Origin: Peristeroidobacter agariperforans
GTDB taxonomy: Bacteria > Pseudomonadota > Gammaproteobacteria > Steroidobacterales > Steroidobacteraceae
DNA length: 64,000 nt
Direction of reading: 5' to 3'
Assembly (NCBI RefSeq): GCF_004138335.1
Contig: NZ_RYFW01000001.1
Span: 2,811,244-2,875,243, forward strand
How positions within the stretch are numbered: position 1 is the stretch's first letter; every line of letters begins with the position of its first letter. Shown one piece after another: positions 17,031 through 28,150 of this stretch. Made by a program: the position numbers and the translations under genes. The notes under the pieces are model-generated. The model did not search any database, was not told the origin of the DNA, and was given only the letters and a program-made list of their open reading frames with translations.

Positions 17031-18905
17031 TCACTTCAAGTTCAAGGCGGTGAGGAAGTCGGCGTTCTGGATATACAACACACCATTGGCGGAGAGCGCC
17101 AGTTTCCCGGCGGCGGGATAGCTGAACACGGGCCGGTGTGTCTCGAGATCGACCGCGTAGGTGGCGCGATCCGTACTGACGAACGCCAGGTTGTTGGTAA
17201 CGATGACCTCGCTGACGAAGGCGGTGTCACCGACTGCGGTCGAGGGCGACCATTCCCACAGCAAGTCACCGTCGCTTTCGGCACGGGCCTCCAGCCGGAA
17301 GGGCATATTGTTGGTTGCGTAAACGACGCCTGCGCGGTAGCCAGGCGTCGTCGGATACGCCCCAGTGCTGCGCCAGGCGATCGTGCCATCGCTGACGCGA
17401 AAATTGATCAGAGAGTTGCCCGTCGAGGAAGCGAGCACGGCGCGAGAGTAGTGAGCCACGGTGATCGAACCGTCGCTGCCGAGCACTGGCGAGCCCAGAT
17501 GTTCCCCAACGTGCTCCATGTACATCGGGTCGACGATTTCGCGAGCCAGAGAGCCGGTGAGCACGTCATGGACTCGCAGCACGCCGCCGGTGTACGAGTA
17601 GGCGTAGTTCGCATCGACTGCCGGGCTCCAGTTCGAAACCTGGGCCTGGTAGACGAAGAACAATTGGTTGCCCGCGGGGTTGAAAGCGTACATTCCGCCG
17701 TAGGTGCCACCGTTCGCGTACACCATGCCGTTCGGGCCGATGGTGGGCGCGAAGTATGTCTCCCATTGTGACGTCATCGGCGCGCTGAACAGGACCGAGC
17801 CGTCGTTCGCGGCAAGGCCGAACATCTGGGTGTATTCCTGGTGACCGGTTGCCAGATACACGGCGCCGTTCTTGACCGCCGGCGGATTCGCCGGATCGGC
17901 GAAAGCACGGCGCCACACCTCGCTGCCGTCATGCTCTCGTTTCGCATAGAGCACGCCGCCGTCCATGTAGTTCGAAGTCACTGCGTAGAACAAGCCGTCC
18001 GCGGTGGCGAGATTCGCTCGATAGGGCGTCCACGTGCTCGGCACCTGATATCCCGCAGATCGCCATCGCGGCGTCACCGCGTCCGGATCCACCGTCGCCG
18101 GTACGAAGCCGGTGTGAGAGGCATTTCCTTGGAACATGGCCCAGTCGCTCACGCCTTCCCACGCCGTCAGCGTGGTGGTGTGATCTCCCGGCCACTCGGA
18201 GTTCGAGCCGAGCACGCGCACTTCGAATGGCACCGACACGGACGGCTCTTCCAGCGGGGTGGTGCAAGCGGTGTCGCGGCATAAATTCAACGTCACCGCG
18301 CCCGAAAACGAACCGGGCGAGACGCTCGGGTTGCTGGTCAATAGCAGCGTGTAGCGGCCATCGTCACCAGCAATCACCTGTACCTCCGGCAGAATGAAGC
18401 CAGCCGTGTCCACCGCACGGGCGGTCAGGATGCCCACATCGATGTTGATCGGTCGGACGATGACGCCAGGGTTGATCGACACTCCGTTGGCGGCCAGACG
18501 AACGATATTGTCGGTCTGCACAGCGAGGGTGAATACCCGCAACGACAATACAAACGTCGATGTGCCTGAGGCGTTGCGCGCTGTGATGGTGTAGTTCGTC
18601 TGCGCCACGGGCTCAGTGGGCGTGCCGGAGATCACGCCCGTGGTCGCGTTCAGGTTCAGGCCCGGGGGTAGCGACGGGTTCACGCTGTACGAGGTGACCG
18701 TCCCGCTCACGGAGGGCGAGAGCGAATTCATCGGCGTGTTCATCCGCAAACCTGGCGGAGGGCTGTAACTCAGACCTGAGGGCGCGGGTGCCGGGGTCCC
18801 GCCACCGCCACCCCCACCGTCACCGCCACCGCCACCGCAGGCAGAGAGCAGGAGGACGAACGATAGGATTGCCGCGCGCGCAGCGGTGATCTTGAACAGG
18901 TCCAT
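17031..18905 (-). CDS. Secreted lipoprotein with putative-Ig domain and PQQ-like beta-propeller
   Basis: 624 residues. Signal peptide with lipobox LLSAC (C23) followed by a glycine tract and a Pro/Ala linker. Residues about 40-125 match the He_PIG bacterial Ig fold (LPPGLNLNATTGVISGTPTEP...NYTITARNASGTSTF). From about 260 to the end there are repeated propeller-like blades such as GLFYAVTSNYMDGGVLYAKREHDGSEVWRR and GTIAWRSTGAYPTTPGYRAGVVYATNN, typical of PQQ-like repeats. Probably anchored in the outer membrane or periplasm as a binding protein; no PQQ-binding active site or enzymatic residues are evident. It lies 138 bp downstream of fimX on the same strand. Confidence 0.85.
   Translation of the reverse strand: MDLFKITAARAAILSFVLLLSACGGGGGDGGGGGGGTPAPAPSGLSYSPPPGLRMNTPMNSLSPSVSGTVTSYSVNPSLPPGLNLNATTGVISGTPTEPVAQTNYTITARNASGTSTFVLSLRVFTLAVQTDNIVRLAANGVSINPGVIVRPINIDVGILTARAVDTAGFILPEVQVIAGDDGRYTLLLTSNPSVSPGSFSGAVTLNLCRDTACTTPLEEPSVSVPFEVRVLGSNSEWPGDHTTTLTAWEGVSDWAMFQGNASHTGFVPATVDPDAVTPRWRSAGYQVPSTWTPYRANLATADGLFYAVTSNYMDGGVLYAKREHDGSEVWRRAFADPANPPAVKNGAVYLATGHQEYTQMFGLAANDGSVLFSAPMTSQWETYFAPTIGPNGMVYANGGTYGGMYAFNPAGNQLFFVYQAQVSNWSPAVDANYAYSYTGGVLRVHDVLTGSLAREIVDPMYMEHVGEHLGSPVLGSDGSITVAHYSRAVLASSTGNSLINFRVSDGTIAWRSTGAYPTTPGYRAGVVYATNNMPFRLEARAESDGDLLWEWSPSTAVGDTAFVSEVIVTNNLAFVSTDRATYAVDLETHRPVFSYPAAGKLALSANGVLYIQNADFLTALNLK
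18800..18840. repeat. CCACCG simple repeat in lipoprotein gene
   Basis: A run of imperfect CCACCG/CCACCC units encodes the glycine tract just after the lipobox cysteine. In-frame hexamer slippage would change linker length without breaking the gene. Confidence 0.6.
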
Positions 18906-19043
18906 GTCAAAACCTTCTGCGTGTTCGTCTGCGGCAAGTAATGTGAGAAGTGTCGCCGCGAGCGCTGACTATATCGCGTGCAAATCAAGGAACGAAGGCT
19001 GTCCTTCGATCATCCGGCGGCAGCGCGCTCAAGCTGCCCATCC

Positions 19044-21095
19044 TTAGCCCATCACCACCTGCTCGGGCTCGTTCACGAAGTAGCCCTGAATGAACTCGAT
19101 GCCGAGCTGCCACAGCACGGCCATCGTGTTCGCATCTTCCACGCGCTCCGCAATCGTGCCGATGTTTCGGCCCTTGGCCTGATCGACCAGTTCGCGCACG
19201 CGGCCCTGCAATGCTTGATCCACGGCGAGACCTTGCATCAGCGTGCCGTCGACCTTGAGATAGTCGATGGGCAGATGCGCGATCAGTCGTTGCGGATCGC
19301 GGCCGGTGCCGAAGTGTTCGATGGCGAAGCGGTAGCCGATCTTGCGCAGGCCGTTCGCCAGTTCGCTGGTGTCGGCCAGATATTCGGTCGCGATCTGCTC
19401 GCTGACCTGGAAGGCGAGGCGGCCCGGTTCGATGCGCGATGACTTGAGCTGATTCAACAGCCACTGCAGCAGCGACTTGTCGCGCACCGAGTCTTTCGAC
19501 AGGCGCACGAACAACTGTTTTACCGGGCGGCTGGCAATGAAGGTCATGGATGCGCCGATGACCCAGCGATCGATGTTCTTCATTAAATCGTTGCGTTCGG
19601 CGGCGGCCATGAATTCGCCGGGCAGCAGCTCTTCGCCTTGCTCATCGACCATGCGCACCAGCACGTCGAACATGCCCTTGTCTTCGCCGAGCAGGCTGGC
19701 GATGGGCTGTTGCATCAGGCGGAAGCGATTTTCCATGAGCGCGGCGCGGATGCGCTTGACCCACAGCTCGTCTGCCGCTTCGCGTTTGGTGTCTTCCTCG
19801 CGATGATCGACGATGTTCACTCGCGCGCCGCCGGCAGTTTCGGCAGCACGGCGAGCGGACAGCGCATCGGCGATCGCGCTGCTGGCGTTGGGCGAGCGGG
19901 CATCGATCAGGCCGACGCCGACGCTGCAGGTGCAGGAGATTTGTTTCTCACCGAGACGGAACACCTGCGTGCCGACTTTGCGGATCAGGTTCGTTGCCCA
20001 CACTTCGACGTCGCGGGCGGTGCCGCGCTCCATCAGCAACACCAACGTGCCGTCGCCGAAGCGGCCCACCAGATCGGACGCCTGACGCGTCTCGGAGACC
20101 AGGCCGGCGAACTGGGCAATGAAATCTTCGACGACCAGCGGGCCGATGTCCTCGGCGATGGCGTCGAGCTTGTCGGCTTGAATCGCAACCAGCTCGCGCA
20201 CGCCCGCCTTGATGGGCTGCGCCAGCGCTTTCTTCAGATGCTCGATGAAGAACTTGCGCTGCAAGGCGCCGGTGCTGGCGTCGCGCTCCAGCGCTTCGGT
20301 GAGCTGATCGTTGAGATTGCCGGACTCACGTTTGCGCGCAGCGAAACACAGGCGCACGGCCGGTTCGCCTTCGAACTCCGTGCGCGACAGCTCCATTTCC
20401 AGCGGCACACTCGAGCCATCGTTCAACAGCGCATTCGCTTTGAGCGTGTGATTGGACCATTTGCCTTGCAGGCAGGCGACCAGCGCTCCCTTGAGCGCAG
20501 CGTGCACTTCGGCTTCGAACGCATCCATCAACGGCGTGCCGACCAGCGCATCGGCATCTTTGAATCCATACAGATCCAGCCATGCCGGATTGGCGTCGAC
20601 GATGATGCCTTCCTGCACGTGGGCAATGGCGTCGGCGGAGCCGGCCATGAAAGATTTCAATTGATCGCGATACTCACGCGCCGAGCTGATGGTGCTGTTG
20701 AGCGCGCGGGCCTGGCGATTCGCTTCGAGCTCGCGGGCGACGACGCCCCGCAAGCGACTGGGATTCATCAACGTGACGACGTCGCGCGCGCCCTGTTGCA
20801 TGGCGTTGGAGATGATCTCCTCGTCGACCTGATCGCGCGCGAACAGCACCGGCACATCGGCGCCGTACTGTTTGGCCACCGTCATGACTTTGGTCATGTC
20901 GGCCGGGTCCGGCCCGACGAACGCGACCAGCATGTGCGCATTGATCTGCTGCAAGGCTTCGCCGAGGTCGGTCAGCTCCTTGATCCAATTGCAACGCACG
21001 GCCATGCCGGCATTACGCAGGTTGCTGTTGATCGCCTCGACGTTGTCCTGATGACGGGTCAGGACGATCATCGGCACGGCGCTAGATTCGGCCAA
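19044..21095 (-). CDS. fimX: FimX-like degenerate GGDEF/EAL c-di-GMP receptor
   Basis: 683 residues with the FimX domain order: receiver-like domain (about 8-125) lacking the phosphoacceptor (AHMLVAFVGPDPAD), PAS (about 140-255), GGDEF with the catalytic motif degraded to GDGTL (347-351), and EAL with the signature changed to DVL in FDVLVRM (476-482). It is thus probably a c-di-GMP binding regulator, not an enzyme. P. aeruginosa FimX (691 residues, motif EVL) controls type IV pilus assembly at the pole. Its location between parE-parC and psd matches P. aeruginosa (parE, parC, fimX, psd nearby). Overlaps epmB by 14 bp. Confidence 0.8.
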   Translation of the reverse strand: MAESSAVPMIVLTRHQDNVEAINSNLRNAGMAVRCNWIKELTDLGEALQQINAHMLVAFVGPDPADMTKVMTVAKQYGADVPVLFARDQVDEEIISNAMQQGARDVVTLMNPSRLRGVVARELEANRQARALNSTISSAREYRDQLKSFMAGSADAIAHVQEGIIVDANPAWLDLYGFKDADALVGTPLMDAFEAEVHAALKGALVACLQGKWSNHTLKANALLNDGSSVPLEMELSRTEFEGEPAVRLCFAARKRESGNLNDQLTEALERDASTGALQRKFFIEHLKKALAQPIKAGVRELVAIQADKLDAIAEDIGPLVVEDFIAQFAGLVSETRQASDLVGRFGDGTLVLLMERGTARDVEVWATNLIRKVGTQVFRLGEKQISCTCSVGVGLIDARSPNASSAIADALSARRAAETAGGARVNIVDHREEDTKREAADELWVKRIRAALMENRFRLMQQPIASLLGEDKGMFDVLVRMVDEQGEELLPGEFMAAAERNDLMKNIDRWVIGASMTFIASRPVKQLFVRLSKDSVRDKSLLQWLLNQLKSSRIEPGRLAFQVSEQIATEYLADTSELANGLRKIGYRFAIEHFGTGRDPQRLIAHLPIDYLKVDGTLMQGLAVDQALQGRVRELVDQAKGRNIGTIAERVEDANTMAVLWQLGIEFIQGYFVNEPEQVVMG

Positions 21096-22191
21096 CGTTC
21101 TGCTCCAACAAAAACTTCGCTTCAGGGCCTACCACCGCGGTCTTCGCGGCAGCGCCGGCGACCTCCCGCACCAGCTTCGGCACGAGATACCCGGGGAGCT
21201 GTGTCGTCAGCTCCCGGTGAAGCTGTAGCGCCCGGGCTTCGGGCAGGTCGAAATGCGCGGCGCCCCGCACCTTGTCCAATACATGGAGGTAATAAGGAAG
21301 GACGTGCGTCTCGAATAGCGCTTCACTTAATTCGGCCAGGGTGTCGACGTTGTCGTTCACCCCTTGGAGCAGCACCGACTGGTTCAGGAGTGTGACTCCG
21401 GCCGCCGACAATTTCGCGCAGGCGTCACGGACCGAGGCGTCGATTTCTCGGGCGTGATTGGCGTGCATGACCACTACTTTCTGCAGCCGTAGCCCCTGCA
21501 GCCAGTCGAGCAAGCCGTAATCGACGCGTTCTGGCAGCACGATGGGGTAGCGGGTATGGACGCGCAGGCGGCGGATATGAGGGATTGCCTGAAGCGCATC
21601 GGTCAGTTGCTTGAGCCTGCGATCGCTCAGGCTCCAGGGGTCGCCGCCGCTCAGGATCACCTCGCTGATGGTCGGGTCGGCGCGCAGGTGCTCGATGGCG
21701 CCGAGCCAGCCCTGTTGTAAGGCTGACTCTTCGCCATAGGGGAAATGTCGGCGAAAACAGTAGCGGCAATGCACGGCGCAGGCGCCGGTGGCCACGAGCA
21801 GCGCCCGGCCCCGGTATTTATGCAGTAATCCCTGAGCGGCACGGCGGTCCATGTCGCCGACCGGGTCGGTGACGAAGCCCTCGACGACCTCGGTTTCCGC
21901 GCCAACCGGCAGGATTTGCAGCAGCAACGGATCGTTCGGATCGCCCTTGCGCATGCGGGCCACATAGCTGCGGGGCACGCGCAGAGCGAAGTCTTTCGCG
22001 GCGTCCACCGCGGGCAGGACCAGCGCCGGATCGAGCTCCAGCAGGGTGCACAGCTCCTGAGGATCGGTCACCGCGTCCGCCAGCAATTGCTGCCAGCCGG
22101 GTCCATCCGACCCTTTTCGGGCCGCGGAAGCGAACGGAATGGGGTCGGCCGAATGGGCCAACTGGTTTGCGTAGGAGGTTGCGGCTATCAT
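21082..22191 (-). CDS. epmB: EF-P (R)-beta-lysylation protein EpmB, lysine 2,3-aminomutase family
   Basis: 369 residues. Radical-SAM/PLP enzyme that converts lysine to beta-lysine for attachment to EF-P. Radical-SAM cysteines C138, C142, C145 lie in [30 protein letters not shown] and the PLP-binding tail region follow; [20 protein letters not shown] is typical. The C-terminus lacks the extension of true KamA. ATG at 22191 chosen; a more distant in-frame start at 22281 would overlap efp. Divergent from efp by 74 bp. Confidence 0.95.
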   Translation of the reverse strand: MIAATSYANQLAHSADPIPFASAARKGSDGPGWQQLLADAVTDPQELCTLLELDPALVLPAVDAAKDFALRVPRSYVARMRKGDPNDPLLLQILPVGAETEVVEGFVTDPVGDMDRRAAQGLLHKYRGRALLVATGACAVHCRYCFRRHFPYGEESALQQGWLGAIEHLRADPTISEVILSGGDPWSLSDRRLKQLTDALQAIPHIRRLRVHTRYPIVLPERVDYGLLDWLQGLRLQKVVVMHANHAREIDASVRDACAKLSAAGVTLLNQSVLLQGVNDNVDTLAELSEALFETHVLPYYLHVLDKVRGAAHFDLPEARALQLHRELTTQLPGYLVPKLVREVAGAAAKTAVVGPEAKFLLEQNVGRI

Positions 22192-22265
22192 CTGCGCCCT
22201 TTGCCGGGGACCCCGTTGGATCACGGGGCCGGTCCATTTTCGCAGACTTTCAGCCGCGGTGCCCA

Positions 22266-22841
22266 ATGGCCAGTTACTCAACCAATGAATTCAAGTCGGG
22301 CGTCAAGATCTTGCTCGAGGGTGTCCCGTACTCCATCGTCGAGAACGAGATGGTCAAGCCCGGCAAGGGCCAGGCGTTCAATCGCGTCAAAGTGCGCAAT
22401 CTGAAGAACGGCAAGGTGACCGAGCGCACGTTCAAGTCCGGCGACACCGCCGAGGCCGCGGACGTGGTCGAAACCGAAATGCAATATCTCTACACGGACG
22501 GCGAGTTCTGGACCTTCATGAATCCGGAGTCGTTCGAGCAGTACACCGCCGGCAAGGAAGCGCTGGGCGACGGCGCGATCTGGCTGAAGGACGGCATGAA
22601 CTGCACCGTCATGCTGTGGAACGGCGAGCCGCTCAACGTGACGCCGCCGGCTCACGTCGAGCTGAAAATTGTCCAAACCGACCCGGGCCTGCGCGGTGAC
22701 ACCGCAACCGGCGGCGGCAAGCCCGCCAAGCTGGAGACCGGCGCCACGGTGCGCGTCCCGTTGTTCATCGACGAAGGCGAGTACATCCGCGTCGACACCC
22801 GCACCGGCGAGTACATCGCTCGCGCCAAGGCGCCCACCTAA
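22266..22841 (+). CDS. efp: Translation elongation factor P
   Basis: 191 residues. EF-P relieves ribosome stalling at polyproline. Three beta-barrel domains are visible. The modification loop reads VKPGKGQAF with lysine exactly at position 34, the site of beta-lysylation, consistent with epmB next door and epmA 5 kb away. ATG at 22266 gives [12 protein letters not shown]. Confidence 0.97.
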   Translation: MASYSTNEFKSGVKILLEGVPYSIVENEMVKPGKGQAFNRVKVRNLKNGKVTERTFKSGDTAEAADVVETEMQYLYTDGEFWTFMNPESFEQYTAGKEALGDGAIWLKDGMNCTVMLWNGEPLNVTPPAHVELKIVQTDPGLRGDTATGGGKPAKLETGATVRVPLFIDEGEYIRVDTRTGEYIARAKAPT

Positions 22842-22871
22842 GCGTCAGCAGTTTCCCGCCGAAAGCAAAGA

Positions 22872-23354
22872 TCACGTGGCGGCGAGCAGCGCCGCCACGA
22901 AAGCTTCCAGTCCCTGTCGATCTTCCTGATCGAATCGCGCCAGGCTCGGGCTGTCGAGGTCGAGCACGCCGAGCAACTCGCCGTTGCGAATCATCGGCAC
23001 GACGATTTCCGAATTCGACGCTGAATCACACGCAATGTGGCCAGGGAACTCGTGCACGTCGCGGACGACCTGCGTCTTGCGTTGAGCCGCGGCGGTTCCG
23101 CACACGCCTTTCCCCATCGCGATGCGCACGCACGCGGGTTTTCCCTGAAATGGACCGACCACCAGCTCGCCGTCCTTGAGCAGATAGAAACCCGCCCAGT
23201 TCAAATCCGGCAGCGAGTGATAGATCAACGCGGCGCTGTTGGCCAGATTCGCAATCCAATCCGGCTCGCCGGCGATCAAACCGCGCAGCTCCTCGACTAG
23301 TTGCCGATAAAGCACTGACTTTGGTTGGGTCGGGTCGATGTGGCTCTCGTGCAT
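22872..23354 (-). CDS. msrC: Free methionine-(R)-sulfoxide reductase (GAF domain)
   Basis: 160 residues forming a single GAF domain. The three cysteines of the fRMsr family are present at C75 (GKPACVRI), C85 (GKGVCGTAA) and C109 (HIACDSASNSEIVVP). The product reduces free methionine-R-sulfoxide with thioredoxin. NWAGFYLLKDGELVVGPFQG is family-typical. Convergent with efp (30-bp gap), divergent from the kinase gene at 23477. Confidence 0.93.
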   Translation of the reverse strand: MHESHIDPTQPKSVLYRQLVEELRGLIAGEPDWIANLANSAALIYHSLPDLNWAGFYLLKDGELVVGPFQGKPACVRIAMGKGVCGTAAAQRKTQVVRDVHEFPGHIACDSASNSEIVVPMIRNGELLGVLDLDSPSLARFDQEDRQGLEAFVAALLAAT

Positions 23355-23476
23355 GGCGCGGCTCGAAGATTACAAGTGAGCCCATTGTACTCCGCAGTGT
23401 GATCCTGCTTCTTCAGCAAAGCAGTCCACGCGTGTACGCTGCGCGAGGCTCAGTAACAAACATCAGCGGACGAACT

Positions 23477-26077
23477 ATGGAGCCGGGAGTCAGCCCCGAG
23501 CCTGCGCCGCCCAGCGCGGCCCTCGATCCCACAATAGATCATCCGGATTCCGCCGGAATCGTGCGACGCGATCTGCCGCCTGGAGAGATCATCGGGCGCT
23601 ATCGGATTGTGCGCCTGCTCGGACGCGGCGGCATGGGGTCGGTGTATTTCGCCGAGCGCGCCGATGAAGAGTATCAACAGTCGGTGGCGTTGAAGGTCGT
23701 CGAGTGGTGTCCCGCTGTCACGGATCTCGCCGGGCGCTTTCGCGCAGAGCGCCAGATTCTCGCTCGCCTTTCGCACGAGAACATCGCACGCCTGCTCGAT
23801 GGCGGGCAGATGCCGAACGGCACGCCGTATCTGGTGATGGAGCACATCGCTGGCACGCGCATCGATCATTACTGCAAGCTCGGCAGGCTCAGCACCGAAG
23901 CCAAGCTCAAGTTGATGCAGCAGGTCTGCGCGAGCGTGCAGTACGCGCACCAGAACCTGGTGATCCATCGCGACCTGAAGCCGTCGAACATCCTGGTGAC
24001 CGATGAAGGCGTTGTGAAGCTGCTGGATTTCGGTGTCGCCAAGCTGCTGAGCGCGGATCAGGGCGCCGATCATTCGATGACCCAACAGATCGACCGCGTG
24101 TTGACGCCGGATCACGCCAGCCCCGAGCAGTTGCTCGGCCAACCGGTGGGCACGACATCCGACATCTATGCGCTGGGCGTGTTGATGTATGAGCTGTTGA
24201 GTGGCAAGCGCCCGTTCGAGTTCGCAAACCTGTCGTTGAGCGAGATCACGCGAATCGTCGGGCTCACCAGCCCCGCACCGCCGAGTGCACGGATTCGCAC
24301 CGAGCCGGACAGACGCGGACTCGCTGCTGAATTGCGTGGCGATCTCGACAACATCGTACTCAAAGCCATGCACCGCGATCCGAACCGCCGATATGCGTCC
24401 GCGGCAGCGCTCGCGGCGGATATTCAGAATTATCTCAATGGCAGGCCGGTGCACGCCCGGCCGGACACCTGGACGTATCGCACCCGCAAGTTCTTGCGTC
24501 GAAACGTCTGGGCCGTCAGCGGCGCGGCGGCGTCGGTGTTGATGTTCGCCACTGTCATTGCTTTCTACACCGAGCGGCTTTCAGAAGAGCGCGATATCGC
24601 GCAACGCGAGCGCAAGGCCGCCGACACTGTCGCCGAATTCATGATCGACGTGTTCCGTCGGGCCAATCCGAACGAAACGCGCGGCGCTGAAGTCACAGCG
24701 CGCGATGCGCTCGACGCCGCCGCCGCTCGCGTCGATCGGGATCTCACGAACGAGCCGCGACTGCGGCTGGCGCTCATGCGCAAGATGGGGCAGTCGTACA
24801 GCGGCTTGGGATTGATGCCGGAAGCGCTGGGCTTGATGGAGCGGCAAGTCAGTGTCGCGCGGGAGCTGTTCGGCGAGACCGATGTCGAGTTGGCGCGAGC
24901 GTTGGAAGCGCTCGGCCATGTGCATCACTCGATGTCGAAGTTCACGCTCGCCGAGCAGGCCTTTGGTGAAGCCGAGCTGATCCGAATTCGCCTGGGTCTG
25001 GAGCACGATGCCGAATGGGCTCGCTTGCTGCACTCCATCGCGGCGAACCTGCGCGCCGAACAGCGCTTTCAGGACGCGATCAAATATCACTTGCGAGCCG
25101 AGGAGGGCGCGCGAGCGCTGCCCGAGTCTGAGCGCGCAACGCTTGGCAACGTGTTGCAAGGTCTTGCGTTTACGTACGGCGAGTCGGGTGATTACGCGAA
25201 TGCCGAGCGCTACGCGCGCGAAGCCTTGCCGCTGCTCGAAGGCGCGGTCTATGAAGGTCATGACCTGTACGCCAATGGCCTGAATACGCTGGCTCACATC
25301 CTGCGTCGGCAGTTCAAACTCGAGGAGGCCGAGCCGTTGTTTCGTCGCTTCGTCCAGCGGCAGACCGAGATGCTCGGCAAGAATCATTTCCTGGTAGCGC
25401 GTGCGCAGAACAATCTCGCGACGCTGTTGCGAGCGAAGGCTGACTACGACGGCGCCGAGAACGCGCTGCTGGAGGCACTGCGCATTTACCATTCGGGTCG
25501 CGAGCCGGATCAGCTCGACCTCGCCATCTCGCACCACAATCTCGCGGGCGTCTACCGCGAGGCAGGCGATTTCGCGCGTGCGTTGGAGCAGGCAGATCGG
25601 GCGGTTGCGCTGAAGCGTGATGCGGTCGGGCCGGGTAGTCCACAGCTGGTCAGCTCGTTGCTCGAGAAATCGGGAGCCCTGCGCGAACTAGAAAGATTTG
25701 CGGAAGCGCGCGTCGCGCTGGCGGAAGCGGAAACGATTGCGGCTCAGCGCTTCGATCAGAAGGATCGGCGTCACGTGATGATTACTATCGAACGGGGTCG
25801 CTTGAATCTCGCCAGCGGAAAAACCACGGAAGCGAGCAAGGATCTCGAAGACGCTGTTGCGAGCCTGCGCAAGCAGGACGAACCAGTACGACTGGCCGAA
25901 GCACTCTGCACATTGGCTGAGATTCGCTCGAACGCCGGTGACGGTGACGGCGCACGAGTGTTGCTCGACGAGGCCGAGACTTTGCGTAGAAAGATCATGC
26001 CGCCGGCGCATCCTGCACTGGCAGCAGTACAACGTCAGTTGCGGGCCCTGGACTTAACTCAGTCTGTCGCCCCGTAA
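23477..26077 (+). CDS. Transmembrane serine/threonine kinase with C-terminal TPR repeats
   Basis: 866 residues. Kinase domain about 41-320: GRGGMGSVYFAE, lysine K73 in ALKVV, HRDLKPSN (164-170), DFG (184-186), and HASPEQ in place of the usual APE. A single membrane helix at about 344-364 (VWAVSGAAASVLMFATVIAF) is followed by a long helical region (about 430-850) of tetratricopeptide repeats (for example EALGLMERQVSVARELFGE, AEPLFRRFVQRQTEMLGKNH, ALEQADRAVALKRDAVGPG). With a cytosolic kinase, the TPR part would be periplasmic and act as sensor. This kinase-TPR architecture is common in Steroidobacter and Acidobacteria. Start ATG 23477 chosen over upstream in-frame codons for lack of conserved sequence there. 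Confidence 0.92.
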   Translation: MEPGVSPEPAPPSAALDPTIDHPDSAGIVRRDLPPGEIIGRYRIVRLLGRGGMGSVYFAERADEEYQQSVALKVVEWCPAVTDLAGRFRAERQILARLSHENIARLLDGGQMPNGTPYLVMEHIAGTRIDHYCKLGRLSTEAKLKLMQQVCASVQYAHQNLVIHRDLKPSNILVTDEGVVKLLDFGVAKLLSADQGADHSMTQQIDRVLTPDHASPEQLLGQPVGTTSDIYALGVLMYELLSGKRPFEFANLSLSEITRIVGLTSPAPPSARIRTEPDRRGLAAELRGDLDNIVLKAMHRDPNRRYASAAALAADIQNYLNGRPVHARPDTWTYRTRKFLRRNVWAVSGAAASVLMFATVIAFYTERLSEERDIAQRERKAADTVAEFMIDVFRRANPNETRGAEVTARDALDAAAARVDRDLTNEPRLRLALMRKMGQSYSGLGLMPEALGLMERQVSVARELFGETDVELARALEALGHVHHSMSKFTLAEQAFGEAELIRIRLGLEHDAEWARLLHSIAANLRAEQRFQDAIKYHLRAEEGARALPESERATLGNVLQGLAFTYGESGDYANAERYAREALPLLEGAVYEGHDLYANGLNTLAHILRRQFKLEEAEPLFRRFVQRQTEMLGKNHFLVARAQNNLATLLRAKADYDGAENALLEALRIYHSGREPDQLDLAISHHNLAGVYREAGDFARALEQADRAVALKRDAVGPGSPQLVSSLLEKSGALRELERFAEARVALAEAETIAAQRFDQKDRRHVMITIERGRLNLASGKTTEASKDLEDAVASLRKQDEPVRLAEALCTLAEIRSNAGDGDGARVLLDEAETLRRKIMPPAHPALAAVQRQLRALDLTQSVAP

Positions 26078-26209
26078 GCTCGAGCGAGTTGTCGCGGGCT
26101 GCGTCGAGTTGCGCTTTCAGGCAATCATCGTGCGGCTTCGGGCACCCTGTGCCGCAGCCCATCGGCAATAATGCTCAGCGATGATTCGTTGAGTATCGAG
26201 GTCACCACC

Positions 26210-27193
<984 letters not shown>

Positions 27194-28150
27194 TCAGGCC
27201 CGATCGAACGGGAACGCGAGCACGGCGTCGATATGTTTGGCGCCGGTCGCGCACATCACCAGGCGGTCGAAGCCCAAGGCGACGCCGGAACACTCCGGCA
27301 GCCCGTGTTCGAGCGCCGCGAGGAAACGTTCATCGATCGGCATCGGCGGCAGGCCGCGTTTGGCGCGCTCGGCGAGATCGCGTTCGAACCGGGTGCGCTG
27401 CTCGGCTGCATTCGCCAGCTCGTGAAAGCCATTGCACAGCTCGAGCCCGTCCATATATGCCTCGAAACGGGAGGCGACGGGTCCGCGAATTTGCGCAAGC
27501 GCCGCTTGCGAAGCGGGATAGTCGTAAATAAAGGTCAAACGATCGTGACCGAGCTGCGGCCCGACCAGGATGCCCATGATCAGGTCCAGGCACGCGTCGC
27601 GATCGTTCTTCACATCGCGCGGCACTTCGATTTCGGCGCTTTCCAGCCGTGCGATCAGCACCGCGAGCGGATCGTCGAACGGATCGATGCCAGCGTGCAA
27701 ATGCACCGCTTCCCGATAGGTGAGCCGTTCGGACCGATCGAACGCGCGCGACGGCGGCAGCATCGTACCGATCAAGCGCTCGACATCCGACATCAAGGCG
27801 TGATGGTCCATGCCGAGCCGATACCACTCGATCATGGTGAACTCGGGATTGTGCGAGCGGCCGCTCTCGCCGTCGCGATACACCTTGCAGATCTGCCAGA
27901 TGTCGCCGCAGCCCGCGGCGAGCAGGCGTTTCATCGCGTACTCGGGCGATGTCTGCAGGAAGGTCTGGCGGCCGATGGTGGTTGCGGCGACGCTGGCCAG
28001 ATGCACATCTGTGACGGCAGCTGAGCTGATTGTCGGCGTGTCCACTTCTAGCGCACGAGTGGCCGTGAAGTATTCGCGCGCGGCTCGCAGCATCGAGGCG
28101 CGAATTTCGAGCGTCGCAATGGCCGCGGTCGGACGCCAGTGCTTGTTCAT
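27194..28150 (-). CDS. epmA: EF-P lysine lysyltransferase EpmA (GenX/PoxA)
   Basis: 318 residues: a class II lysyl-tRNA synthetase catalytic core without the anticodon-binding domain. Motif 2 ICKVYRDGESGRSHNPEFTMIEWYR and motif 3 SGVALGFDRLVMCATGA are clear. It activates beta-lysine and joins it to EF-P lysine 34. The start overlaps the psd stop by 4 bp, so it is translated with psd and SCO1. Confidence 0.96.
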   Translation of the reverse strand: MNKHWRPTAAIATLEIRASMLRAAREYFTATRALEVDTPTISSAAVTDVHLASVAATTIGRQTFLQTSPEYAMKRLLAAGCGDIWQICKVYRDGESGRSHNPEFTMIEWYRLGMDHHALMSDVERLIGTMLPPSRAFDRSERLTYREAVHLHAGIDPFDDPLAVLIARLESAEIEVPRDVKNDRDACLDLIMGILVGPQLGHDRLTFIYDYPASQAALAQIRGPVASRFEAYMDGLELCNGFHELANAAEQRTRFERDLAERAKRGLPPMPIDERFLAALEHGLPECSGVALGFDRLVMCATGAKHIDAVLAFPFDRA

